Shown in pieces: positions 17,941-26,368 of a stretch of DNA of 64,000 bases. This DNA comes from Belnapia rosea (GTDB lineage: Bacteria; Pseudomonadota; Alphaproteobacteria; Acetobacterales; Acetobacteraceae), in assembly GCF_900101615.1 (NCBI RefSeq), contig NZ_FMZX01000002.1, positions 1 through 64,000 of the forward strand. The letters run 5' to 3'. The translations under genes were made by a program, and so were the position numbers. Position 1 is the first letter of the stretch. Every line of letters starts with the position of its first letter. The notes beneath the pieces were generated by a model. The model did not search any database and was not told the origin of the DNA. It saw nothing but the letters and a program-made list of their open reading frames with translations.

Positions 17941-20223
17941 ATGTTCAGCTTGCGGTCCTGGTTCCCTCCTGCATTTCGCCTCGGCAGTCTGCGGTTGCGC
18001 ATGATCACCCTGATCCTGCTCGCCGTGCTGCCGCTCGGCGCGCTGACAGTGTGGGAGCAAAGGCGCCATACCGAGGCGCATCTGATCGAGACCGGCCTCG
18101 CCTTGCAGGACCTGGCGGTCAATACGGCGCGCGAGCAGGCCGCGCTCATTGGCCATGCCGAGACCTTCCTCGGCGGCCTCGCCCGCATCCCCAGCCTGGC
18201 CGAAGGTACGGCGGAGACATGCGGCGCCGCGCTGCGGAGCCTTGCCGGCGGCACGCCCTGGTTGCGCTTCCTTGGGGTCTATGACGCGGAGGCCCGGCCG
18301 GTCTGCACCGAGGGCGCGCCGGTCCTCCACGATACCACCCCGCTCCATGCCGCCCTAGCCAGCCGCCATTTCCACCTGTCCGATCGGGCGATCGGCGCGC
18401 CGGCCCCACCGGTGATGCTGGCCGTCCAGCCGGTGCCCGGCGCCGGGGGCGCAATTGGCCGCCTCATCGTCGCGGGCATCGACCTGGCCGCCCTCGGCGG
18501 CTCGGCCCGGCCGCAACGCCCGGAAGGCGCCGATGCCATGCTGCTGGCCGATGCCGCCGGCACCATCATCGCGCGCTTCCCGCCAGCGCCCGAGCTGGTA
18601 GGCCGCAGCCTGCACGGCACCGACCTCGCCCCCACCCTCCAGGGCGTCGCCGGCCATGGCCAGGGCGCCGGCCTCCTGGGCGGCCAGCGCCTCTTCGGCT
18701 TCGCCCCCATCCCGGGTACCAGGGCTACCCTGGTCGTCGGGCGCGATACCGAGGTCGTGCTGGCGAGGATGCAGGATCTGCAGCACCGGGTGCTGCTGCT
18801 CGTGCTCGGCGTGGCGCTGGCCGCCCTGGCGCTCGCCCTCGTCGCCGGCCGCTGGATGCTGCTGCGGCCGATGGACCGCTTCGCCTCCGCTGTCCGCCGC
18901 ATCGCCGCCGGCGACCTCGGCGCGCGAGCCGAGACTGGCCGCTTCAGCGGCGAGATCGGCGCCCTGGCCGCCGAGGTGAACGGCATGGCGGCCCGGCTGG
19001 CCGCCCACCGGACCGAGCTCGAGGCGAAGAATGCCGAGCTGGGCCGCCTTGCCGAGCAGCTCGCCGCCGCCCGCGACGCAGCCGAGGCGGCGAGCGCCGC
19101 CAAGACGCGCTTCGTCGGCATGCTGAGCCATGAGCTGCGCACCCCGCTGAACGGCATCTTCGGCCACGCTCAGCTGCTCGGGGCCGATCCCGACCTGACA
19201 CCGGCGCAGCGCCGCTGCGCCGAGCAGATCACCGCCAGCGGCGAGCACCTGATGTCCATGATCCGCGAATTGCTCGATCTCGCGGCCATCGAGGCCGGCA
19301 AGGTCACCCTCAGCCCCGCCCCGGTCGGCCTGGCTGCCCTGGCCGAGGCCTGCACCGCGCTGATCCGCCCCGCCGCCGCCGCCAAGGGCCTCGCCTTCGG
19401 GGTGGAGATGGCGCCGCGCGCCGCCGGCTGGGTTTCGGTGGATGCGCTGCGGCTGCGCCAGGTGCTGCTGAACCTGCTCGGCAATGCGGTGAAATTCACC
19501 ACCCGCGGCGAGGTGGTGCTGCGCATCCATCCCGGCGCGGAGGGCCGCACCCGCTTCGAGGTGAGCGATACCGGCCCCGGCATGACCGAGGCCGAGCGCG
19601 CCAGCATCTTCCAGGAATTCCTCCGCCTCGCCGGCGCCGAGCGCGCCGAGGGCAGCGGCCTCGGCCTCGCCATCACCGCCCGGCTGGTGGCGCTGATGGG
19701 CGGCAGCATCGGCTGCGACAGCCAGCCAGGGCAGGGGAGCCTGTTCTGGGTCGAGCTTCCCCTTCCGCCCGCCCAGCCGGATGCCGCCACCGAGGCCGCG
19801 GCGCCGTCCGCCCTGCTGCCGCTCTGCGAGCCGCTCCGCCTGCTCCTCGCCGATGACGTGCTGGTCAACCGCGAGGTCGCCCGTGCCCTGCTGAACGCCG
19901 CCGGCCATGAGGTGGAAGTGGTCGCCGACGGCGCCCAGGCCCTGCAGGCCGCCCTCGCTGAGGACTGGGACGCGGTGCTGCTCGACATCCACATGCCGGT
20001 GATGGATGGACTCACCGCCGCCCGCGGCATCCGCGCCGCCACAGGGCCCCGCGCGCGCGTGCCCATCCTCGCGGTCACCGCCAGCGCCAACCGGGCCGAG
20101 GTCGAGGAATGCCTCTCGGCCGGCATGGACGCCCATGTCGAGAAGCCGCTCCGCGCCTGGGAATTGCAGAATGCCCTGGCCGGCATCCGCGCCCGCACCC
20201 AGGGTTTTGCTGCGGCGCAATAG
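17941..20223 (+). CDS. Hybrid sensor histidine kinase with receiver domain
   Basis: 760-residue membrane kinase. Order: transmembrane helix (about 18-38), periplasmic sensor (about 40-280, no assigned fold), second helix (about 283-306), HAMP, coiled coil, HisKA with phospho-histidine H397 in SHELRTPLNGIFGH, HATPase (LLGNAVKFT, DTGPGMT, GSGLGLAI), then a C-terminal receiver with phospho-aspartate D682 in LLDIHMPVMDG. No histidine phosphotransferase or response-regulator gene is adjacent, so the output is unknown. The preceding 235-bp gap is less GC-rich than the rest and probably contains its promoter, but I see no convincing box. Confidence 0.93.
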   Translation: MFSLRSWFPPAFRLGSLRLRMITLILLAVLPLGALTVWEQRRHTEAHLIETGLALQDLAVNTAREQAALIGHAETFLGGLARIPSLAEGTAETCGAALRSLAGGTPWLRFLGVYDAEARPVCTEGAPVLHDTTPLHAALASRHFHLSDRAIGAPAPPVMLAVQPVPGAGGAIGRLIVAGIDLAALGGSARPQRPEGADAMLLADAAGTIIARFPPAPELVGRSLHGTDLAPTLQGVAGHGQGAGLLGGQRLFGFAPIPGTRATLVVGRDTEVVLARMQDLQHRVLLLVLGVALAALALALVAGRWMLLRPMDRFASAVRRIAAGDLGARAETGRFSGEIGALAAEVNGMAARLAAHRTELEAKNAELGRLAEQLAAARDAAEAASAAKTRFVGMLSHELRTPLNGIFGHAQLLGADPDLTPAQRRCAEQITASGEHLMSMIRELLDLAAIEAGKVTLSPAPVGLAALAEACTALIRPAAAAKGLAFGVEMAPRAAGWVSVDALRLRQVLLNLLGNAVKFTTRGEVVLRIHPGAEGRTRFEVSDTGPGMTEAERASIFQEFLRLAGAERAEGSGLGLAITARLVALMGGSIGCDSQPGQGSLFWVELPLPPAQPDAATEAAAPSALLPLCEPLRLLLADDVLVNREVARALLNAAGHEVEVVADGAQALQAALAEDWDAVLLDIHMPVMDGLTAARGIRAATGPRARVPILAVTASANRAEVEECLSAGMDAHVEKPLRAWELQNALAGIRARTQGFAAAQ

Positions 20224-20406
20224 GAACCCCTGGTCAAGCGGCCCCGGATGCCCCATATGCAACCGCGAGGCCTGCAACACGTTGCCGAGCCGCGTCCACC
20301 GGGTGTTTTCCGGCCGGACGTTCCGGCCCTATAAGGCGGCAGGTCCGATCCCCCGCTTCGTTCCCTGGCGCGGCTTCCCCTTGGGGAGGGCCGCGGAGTT
20401 TCCGAT

Positions 20407-22788
20407 TTGACCGATTCCGATGGCGCCCCCTTCGCGCTGGCCGACAGCCTCCATGCGGACGGCACGGCGCCACGTCATTCCCCTGCCGAGGCCGCGATCC
20501 TCGCCGCCGGCTTCCCCGTCGAGCCGCGCGAGATGCCGGCGCTCATCCGCCGCGTCGAGCGCCGCCTGCCGGCCGATGCCGAGGCGGTGCGCGCCGCGCT
20601 CATTGAGGTGCGCCGCCGCGGCTGGGTCGCCCGGCTGAACGACCTCGCCAACCGCGCCGGCCGCCTCTGGGCCCGCCGCGCCGAGGCCGAGATCGCCGCG
20701 GGCACCGTTACCGAGCTGGAGCCCGGCGAGCCCGCCCTGCTCGCTGCCCTCGACAGCGCCGTCGCCAACCGGCTGCGCGGCCTCGGCCCGACGCCGGAGG
20801 CGGCGCTCGAGGCCATCGCCGCCGAGCTGGTCGAGTCCGGCTCCGGCAGCCTTTCGGCCGACCGCCATGCCATGCTGGCCCGCGAGGTGGCTGCCGCCTT
20901 CGACCTCGAGGGCGAGGCCGCCATCGCCTTCATCGATGCGGTCAGCGTCGTCGAATCCCGCCGCCGCCGCGAACTGCGCGAGGCCGAGACCGCCGCCCGC
21001 GCCAAGCGCCGGGAGGAGGTCCAGCGCCTCCGCGCCTGGGAGCGCAGCCTCGTCGAGTTCCGCGCCCTGCCCAACCTGCTCGGCGCCACCGAGAAGGAGG
21101 TGCTGCGCTGGATCGGAGGGGGGCTGATCCCCGTCGCCCGCCGCATCCCGACCCGCAACAAGGGTCAGGAGAAATGGGAGTTCGACCCGAAGGAGGTCGC
21201 CGCCCTCCGCCCGCAGGTCATCGGCTGGCGCGAGGCCGAGGCCCCGGGCATGCCGACCGGCCGCCCCGCCAGCCCAGCGGTGGCGAAGCCGACCCGCGCC
21301 GGCAATGCCGCCGTGGCCCGCGTCGCCGCGCTCGACCGGTATGCCGGCCACTTCGCCACGGCCCGCGCGCTGAACCGCCGCATCACCCTGGTCACCGGCC
21401 CGACCAATTCCGGCAAGAGCCACACCGCGCTCGACCGCCTGGCCAAGTCGGAGAGCGGCATGGCGCTCGCCCCGCTCCGCCTGCTCGCCCATGAGTTCCG
21501 CGAGGCGCTGGCGACCCGCGGCGTCGCCGCCTCCCTCTCGACGGGGGAGGAGCGCCTGCCCATCCCCGGCAGCCGGCACCTCGCGGCCACCGTCGAGATG
21601 TGCCCCTTCCACAACCCCGTGGACGTGGCCCTGATCGACGAGGCGCAGATGCTCGGCGACCGCGACCGCGGCGCCGCCTGGACCGCCGCCATCATGGGCG
21701 CCCCGGCTCGCGAGGTCTTTGTCCTCGGCGCCCCGGAATGCGCGACGCTGGTCCGCCGCATCGCCCGGCTCTGCGACGACGAGATGGACGAGGTGAAGCT
21801 GCAGCGGAAGAACCCGCTGGTCGCCGCCTCGAAGCCCGTCGCCCTCAGCGACCTCCGCACCGGCGACGCCCTCGTCGCCTTCTCCCGGCGCGACGTGCTC
21901 GACCTGCGCGCGGAACTCGTCAAGCGCGGCCGGCGCGTCGCCGTCGTCTACGGCGCGCTCAGCCCCGAGGTGCGCCGTGCCGAGGCCGCCCGCTTCCGCA
22001 CCGGCGATGCCGATGTGCTGGTGGCGACGGACGCCATCGGCATGGGCCTCAACCTGCCCATCCGCCGCGTCGTATTCTCCACCCTCCGCAAGTTCGACGG
22101 CGAATCCCGCCGCGAGCTGAACACCCAGGAGGTGAAGCAGATCGGCGGCCGCGCCGGCCGCTTCGGCCAACATGAGGAGGGCGTCGTCGCGGTGCTGGCC
22201 GGCGGCGGCAGCCCCGACTTCGTCAAGATGATGCTGAACGCCGCCCCCGAGGTGCCGGAGGATATCCGCCCCCAGGTGCAGCCCGATGCCGACATCATCG
22301 CCGCCGTCGCCGCCGAGATCGGCTCGGACAGCCTCTTCGGCGTCCTCGCCCGCATCAAGCGCGCCGTGCTGCGCCCGGACGACCCCAACTACCGCCTCGC
22401 CGACCTGACCCAGGCGATGGCGGTTGCTTCCGCCATCGATGGCGTGCCCGGCCTCTCCCTGCTCGACCGCTGGACCTACGCCCTCTGCCCGGTGGATGAA
22501 CGCGACAACGGCGTCTCCCGCCTTGCCCGCTGGGCGGTGGAGCACGGCGCCGGCCGCCCCGTCCCGCCGCCCATGGCCGGCCGCCTGCCCGCGCCCGAGC
22601 GCGCGGCGCGGGAGGAGCTGGAACGGGCCGAGAAGGTGCATAAGCGCCTGGTCGCCTGGCGCTGGCTCGCCCTCCGCTTCGAGCTGGCCTATCCCGCCCG
22701 CGACGAGGCCGAGGCCGAGACCATCCGACTCGATCGCTGGATCGAGGATGTGCTGCGGCAGCAGCGGCGCTCCAAGCTCGTCATGTAG
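20407..22788 (+). CDS. SUV3-like superfamily-2 RNA helicase
   Basis: 793-residue helicase like MgpS/SUV3. An N-terminal basic helical region (about 1-300) precedes Walker A GPTNSGKS (331-338), LAPLRLLA, the DEAQ box (411-414), VVYGALSPEVRR, ATDAIGMGLNLP and the arginine-rich IGGRAGR motif. The mitochondrial relative works with RNA-decay enzymes; the bacterial role is likely RNA or ribosome-linked. Start is TTG at 20407, the only reasonable in-frame start; a GGGGAGGG stretch lies about 17 bp upstream, longer spacing than usual, so the exact start is uncertain. Confidence 0.85.
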   Translation: MTDSDGAPFALADSLHADGTAPRHSPAEAAILAAGFPVEPREMPALIRRVERRLPADAEAVRAALIEVRRRGWVARLNDLANRAGRLWARRAEAEIAAGTVTELEPGEPALLAALDSAVANRLRGLGPTPEAALEAIAAELVESGSGSLSADRHAMLAREVAAAFDLEGEAAIAFIDAVSVVESRRRRELREAETAARAKRREEVQRLRAWERSLVEFRALPNLLGATEKEVLRWIGGGLIPVARRIPTRNKGQEKWEFDPKEVAALRPQVIGWREAEAPGMPTGRPASPAVAKPTRAGNAAVARVAALDRYAGHFATARALNRRITLVTGPTNSGKSHTALDRLAKSESGMALAPLRLLAHEFREALATRGVAASLSTGEERLPIPGSRHLAATVEMCPFHNPVDVALIDEAQMLGDRDRGAAWTAAIMGAPAREVFVLGAPECATLVRRIARLCDDEMDEVKLQRKNPLVAASKPVALSDLRTGDALVAFSRRDVLDLRAELVKRGRRVAVVYGALSPEVRRAEAARFRTGDADVLVATDAIGMGLNLPIRRVVFSTLRKFDGESRRELNTQEVKQIGGRAGRFGQHEEGVVAVLAGGGSPDFVKMMLNAAPEVPEDIRPQVQPDADIIAAVAAEIGSDSLFGVLARIKRAVLRPDDPNYRLADLTQAMAVASAIDGVPGLSLLDRWTYALCPVDERDNGVSRLARWAVEHGAGRPVPPPMAGRLPAPERAAREELERAEKVHKRLVAWRWLALRFELAYPARDEAEAETIRLDRWIEDVLRQQRRSKLVM

Positions 22789-22791
22789 AAC

Positions 22792-22850
22792 GGGGGCGCT
22801 GCCCCCATGCCCCCGCCGGGGCCAAAGCTTGGCCCCGGACCCCGCCTTTT
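22792..22850 (+). terminator. Twin-hairpin palindromic element / terminator between the helicase genes
   Basis: Two hairpins in a row: GGGGGC/GCCCCC (22792-22806, loop GCT), then a 10-bp stem CCGGGGCCAA/TTGGCCCCGG (22816-22838, 3-nt loop), followed by CCGCC and TTTTGTTT. This GC palindrome form is often dispersed in Acetobacteraceae genomes. It may be a terminator or attenuator, since the DEAD-box gene starts 14 bp later. Confidence 0.65.
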
Positions 22851-22863
22851 GTTTGGATTTCAG

Positions 22864-24555
22864 ATGCCCTTTCCCTCGCTTCCCGCTCCGTTGCAGGCCG
22901 CGCTCGACGAGCGTGGCTATGCCGAGCCCACCCCTGTCCAGGCCGCCGTCCTGGAGCCGGAGACCGAGGGGCGCGACCTGCTGGTCTCCGCCCAGACCGG
23001 CTCCGGCAAGACCGTCGCCTATGGCCTCGCCATGGCCCATCTGCTGATGGGAGAGGCGGGGCGCCTGCCGCCGCCCGGCGGGCCGCTCGCCCTCGTCGTC
23101 GCCCCGACCCGCGAGCTCGCCCTGCAGGTCCAGTCAGAGCTCGCCTGGCTCTACGCCAAGGCCGGCGGCCGCGTCGTGACCTGCGTCGGCGGCACCGACC
23201 CGATCGCCGAGCGGCGCGCGCTGGAGCGCGGCGCCCATCTGGTCGTCGGCACCCCCGGGCGCCTCCGCGACCATCTCGAGCGCGGCAACCTCCGCCCGCA
23301 GGCCCTGCGTGCCGTGGTGCTGGACGAGGCCGACGAGATGCTCGACCTCGGCTTCCGCGAGGAGCTGGAGGCCATCCTCGAGACGACGCCCGCGGACCGC
23401 CGCACCTTCCTCTTCTCGGCCACGGTGCCGGCGGGCATCGCCGCCATCGCCCGCACCTACCAGAAGGACGCGCTGCGCATCGCCGCCGGCGACGCGGGCG
23501 CGCAGCATGGCGACATCGAGTACCGCGCCCTGCTCATCGCCCCGCACGAGATCGAGCGTGCGGTGGTCAACAGCCTCCGCTTCTTCGAGGCCCGCTCGGC
23601 GATGGTCTTCTGCCGCACCCGCGCCACGGTGACGCGGCTGCACGGCAACCTCGCCGAGCGCGGCTTCGCCGCCGTGGCGCTGTCCGGCGAGCTGTCCCAG
23701 GCCGAGCGCAACCGCGCCATGCAGAGCCTGCGCGACGGCCGCGCCCGCGTCTGCGTGGCGACCGACGTGGCAGCGCGCGGCATCGACCTGCCCGACCTTG
23801 GCCTCGTCATCCATGCCGAGCTGCCGAACGACCCGGAGACGCTGCTCCACCGCAGCGGCCGCACCGGCCGCGCCGGCCGCAAGGGCATCAGCGCCCTGCT
23901 GGTCCCGCACAACCGCCGCCGCGCCGCGGAGCGCCTGCTGCAGGCCGCCCGCGTCCAGGCCGCCTGGGGCCCGGCCCCCTCGGCCGAGGCGATCCGCGAG
24001 AAGGACGATGCCCGCATTCTCGCCCAGGCGACGGAACTCGCCGGGGAGGAGCCGGTCGATGGCGACCTGGCGCTGGCCCGCCAGCTCCTCGCCGCCCAGT
24101 CGCCGGAGGCCCTGGCGGCCGCGCTGATGCGCACCCTCCGCGCGCCCCTGCCGGCGCCCGAGGACCTGGCCGAGATCAGCGACCGCCCGCCGCCGCGCCA
24201 GCACATCCAGGCCGAGCGCGGTGACCCGGGCGCGGCCGGCAGCTGGTTCAAGATGAATCTCGGCCGCAACGGCAATGCCGACCCGCGCTGGGTGCTGCCC
24301 TTCCTCTGCCGCCGCGGCAACGTGACGCGCCAGGAGATCGGCCGCATCCAGGTACAGGAGCGGGAGACGCGCTTCGAGGTCGCCCCCTGGGCCGCCGACC
24401 GCTTCGCCGCCGCCGCCGGCCGGCCGGGCGACCCCAAGGACGCGCATATCCGCATCATGCCGTCCGAGGCCCCGCTGGCCGATACCCCCCGGCCGCGCTC
24501 GGCCCGGCCACCCGGCCCGCCACGCCGCCCCGCTGCCCGCCCCTACGAGAAGTAG
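22864..24555 (+). CDS. DEAD-box ATP-dependent RNA helicase (CsdA/DeaD-like)
   Basis: 563-residue helicase. Q-motif region EPTPVQAAVL, Walker A AQTGSGKT (43-50), PTREL, GTPGR, DEAD (154-157), SAT, then ATDVAARGIDLP and HRSGRTGRAGR. The C-terminal part (about 460-535) has GSWFKMNLGRNGNADPRWVLPFLCRRG, a DbpA-type RNA-binding domain, and ends with a Pro/Arg-rich tail. It probably remodels structured RNA in ribosome assembly or mRNA decay. The ATG at 22864 was chosen over an upstream ATG at 22807 because the latter lies in the hairpin element. Confidence 0.93.
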   Translation: MPFPSLPAPLQAALDERGYAEPTPVQAAVLEPETEGRDLLVSAQTGSGKTVAYGLAMAHLLMGEAGRLPPPGGPLALVVAPTRELALQVQSELAWLYAKAGGRVVTCVGGTDPIAERRALERGAHLVVGTPGRLRDHLERGNLRPQALRAVVLDEADEMLDLGFREELEAILETTPADRRTFLFSATVPAGIAAIARTYQKDALRIAAGDAGAQHGDIEYRALLIAPHEIERAVVNSLRFFEARSAMVFCRTRATVTRLHGNLAERGFAAVALSGELSQAERNRAMQSLRDGRARVCVATDVAARGIDLPDLGLVIHAELPNDPETLLHRSGRTGRAGRKGISALLVPHNRRRAAERLLQAARVQAAWGPAPSAEAIREKDDARILAQATELAGEEPVDGDLALARQLLAAQSPEALAAALMRTLRAPLPAPEDLAEISDRPPPRQHIQAERGDPGAAGSWFKMNLGRNGNADPRWVLPFLCRRGNVTRQEIGRIQVQERETRFEVAPWAADRFAAAAGRPGDPKDAHIRIMPSEAPLADTPRPRSARPPGPPRRPAARPYEK

Positions 24556-24759
24556 CCCCCGTCCGGGTCATCCCCGGCCTGGTCAGGACCGGGCTGCTGG
24601 CCGGGGTGATGTCCTTGGGCCCATGCGGCGGGAAAGGGCTCCGGCCCAGGACCGCGCTGGCTACCACAGGGGCGCTCCTGGGCTAGTCTCCGCCGGGCCG
24701 GCGATTCACGCCCCGGGCGTGCCGCCCGGGGAGGCCGCAGGCCAACCCGCCGAGGCCCC

Positions 24760-25242
24760 ATGCATCTCCACCACGCCGACCTCACCATCTCCCCCTGGCG
24801 CAACGGCGCCGGCCGCAAGGCGGATGTGGTCGGCGGCCCCGGCTGGCTCATCACCTTCGCCTGGGTGGACAGGGACGCCGAATTCTCGAACTTCGCCGGC
24901 CAGGACCGCACCATCACCCTGATCGAGGGTGAGGGTTTCACCCTGGACTTCGAGGACCAGCCCCCGCTGGTCCTGGACACGCCCCTCCAGCCCCGCTGGT
25001 TCGATGGCGCCTGGCCTGCCCGCTGCCGCCTGCATGGCAGCCCGAGCATGGTCCTCAACGCCATCTCCGACCGCGCCCAGTGGCGCCATACGGTCGAGCG
25101 CCGCATCCCCGGCCCGGACGACACCGGCTTCGCCATCCTGCTGGAGGCGGCCGGCCCGGACTACCGCCGCCTCGATGCCGTCAGCCTGCCGGCCCCGGTC
25201 AATGTCCCCTGCATCGTCATCCGTTTCGACCCGAGGGCTTGA
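24760..25242 (+). CDS. HutD/Ves family protein
   Basis: 160-residue cupin-fold protein of the HutD family. ISPWRNGAGRKADV corresponds to the family PWKNGGG signature, followed by FAWVDRDAEFSNFAGQDRTITLIEGEGFTL. HutD is linked to histidine-utilisation operons in other proteobacteria, probably as a modulator; no hut genes are visible here. It is preceded by a 204-bp gap holding an 8-bp GC hairpin (24572-24606) without a T-run. Confidence 0.85.
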   Translation: MHLHHADLTISPWRNGAGRKADVVGGPGWLITFAWVDRDAEFSNFAGQDRTITLIEGEGFTLDFEDQPPLVLDTPLQPRWFDGAWPARCRLHGSPSMVLNAISDRAQWRHTVERRIPGPDDTGFAILLEAAGPDYRRLDAVSLPAPVNVPCIVIRFDPRA

Positions 25243-25291
25243 GGCACCGGCGGCAAGGGCGGACACTCCCGGCCAAAGAGGGAGACGGTCC

Positions 25292-26368
25292 ATGCATTTC
25301 GGCCAGTTCAACCTGATGGGCTACCGCGAGCCGGGCACCGACCTGGCCAGCCTCTATGACGGCGCCGTCGCCCAGGTGCGGGCGGCCGAGGCGGCGGGCT
25401 TCGCCATCTCCTGGTTCGCCGAGCATCATTTCTCGAATTACTGCGTCTGCCCCTCGCCCTTGATGATGGTCGCCCGCTGCGCCGGCGAGACCAGCCGCAT
25501 CAAGCTCGGCAGCGGCGTCGTCATCGTGCCGCTCTACCACCCATCCCGCCTGCTGGCCGAGATCGGCATGGTGGACCAGATGACCCATGGGCGCCTCGTC
25601 CTCGGCATCGGCAGCGGCTACCAGCCCTTCGAGTTCGAGCGCTTCGAGGCCGACCTGGCGGAATCGACGCCCCGCACCATCGAGTTCATGGAGATGCTGG
25701 AACGCGCCACTGCCAGCGAGACCTTCAGCTATCAGGGCCGCTTCCACACCCTGCCCGAGACCCATATCGCCGCCCGCCCGGTGCATGGCGTCCCCGAGGT
25801 CTGGGTCGCCGGCGACAACCCCGACCTCCACCGCATGGCGGCCCGGCATGGCCATGTCGTGATGGTCACGCCCCGCCACTACACCGCCGAGATGCTGGCC
25901 CGTGCCCGCGCCCGCTTTGAGGCCACCTACCGCGAGGCCGGGCAGGACCCCGCCCGGATGCGCTTCGGCGCGCTCCGCCACATGTGCGTCACCGACAGCC
26001 AGGCGGAGGCCGAGGGCTTCCTCGAGAACATCCGCTACCAGATCCGCCTCTCGCAGAGCCTCCGTCACCGCGAGCAGCACATGCAGGGCGGCATCCTGCT
26101 GGAGAAGCCCTGGCCCGGCGAGATGAGCCTCGAGGACATGGCCCGCCACATGCTCGTCGGCGATGCCGAGACCATCGCCGAGCGCATGGTGGCCGAGGTC
26201 GAGGCCGCCCAGCCCTGCCACTACCTCCTGCAATTCCAGGCCGGCGCCTCCTCCACCGCGCTCGCGCTCCGCAGCATCGAGGGCTTCGCCACGCGGGTGC
26301 GGCCGTTGCTGGAACGTGCGCTCGGCCCGCTCGAGAGCATCGGCGTCCCGGAGAATCTCGCCGCATGA
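25292..26368 (+). CDS. Luciferase-like (LLM class) flavin-dependent oxidoreductase
   Basis: 358-residue TIM-barrel protein of the bacterial luciferase family. FAEHHFSNYCVCPSP and LGSGVVIVPLYHPSRLLAEI are conserved LLM segments, followed by GRLVLGIGSGYQPFEF and PEVWVAGDNP. It would use reduced FMN or F420 with an unknown substrate; a flavin reductase is not adjacent. The ATG follows AGAGGGAGA. Its stop overlaps the M3 peptidase start (ATGA), so the two are translationally coupled. Confidence 0.88.
   Translation: MHFGQFNLMGYREPGTDLASLYDGAVAQVRAAEAAGFAISWFAEHHFSNYCVCPSPLMMVARCAGETSRIKLGSGVVIVPLYHPSRLLAEIGMVDQMTHGRLVLGIGSGYQPFEFERFEADLAESTPRTIEFMEMLERATASETFSYQGRFHTLPETHIAARPVHGVPEVWVAGDNPDLHRMAARHGHVVMVTPRHYTAEMLARARARFEATYREAGQDPARMRFGALRHMCVTDSQAEAEGFLENIRYQIRLSQSLRHREQHMQGGILLEKPWPGEMSLEDMARHMLVGDAETIAERMVAEVEAAQPCHYLLQFQAGASSTALALRSIEGFATRVRPLLERALGPLESIGVPENLAA

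Noticed and set aside
18355-20280. 641-residue minus-strand frame opposite the hybrid kinase
   Set aside because: Shadow of a gene with intact HisKA, HATPase and receiver motifs.
20329-23040. 903-residue minus-strand open frame opposite the helicases
   Set aside because: Antisense to the SUV3-like helicase, which has all its motifs. The composition (GDADGGAEH repeats) is that of a shadow frame.
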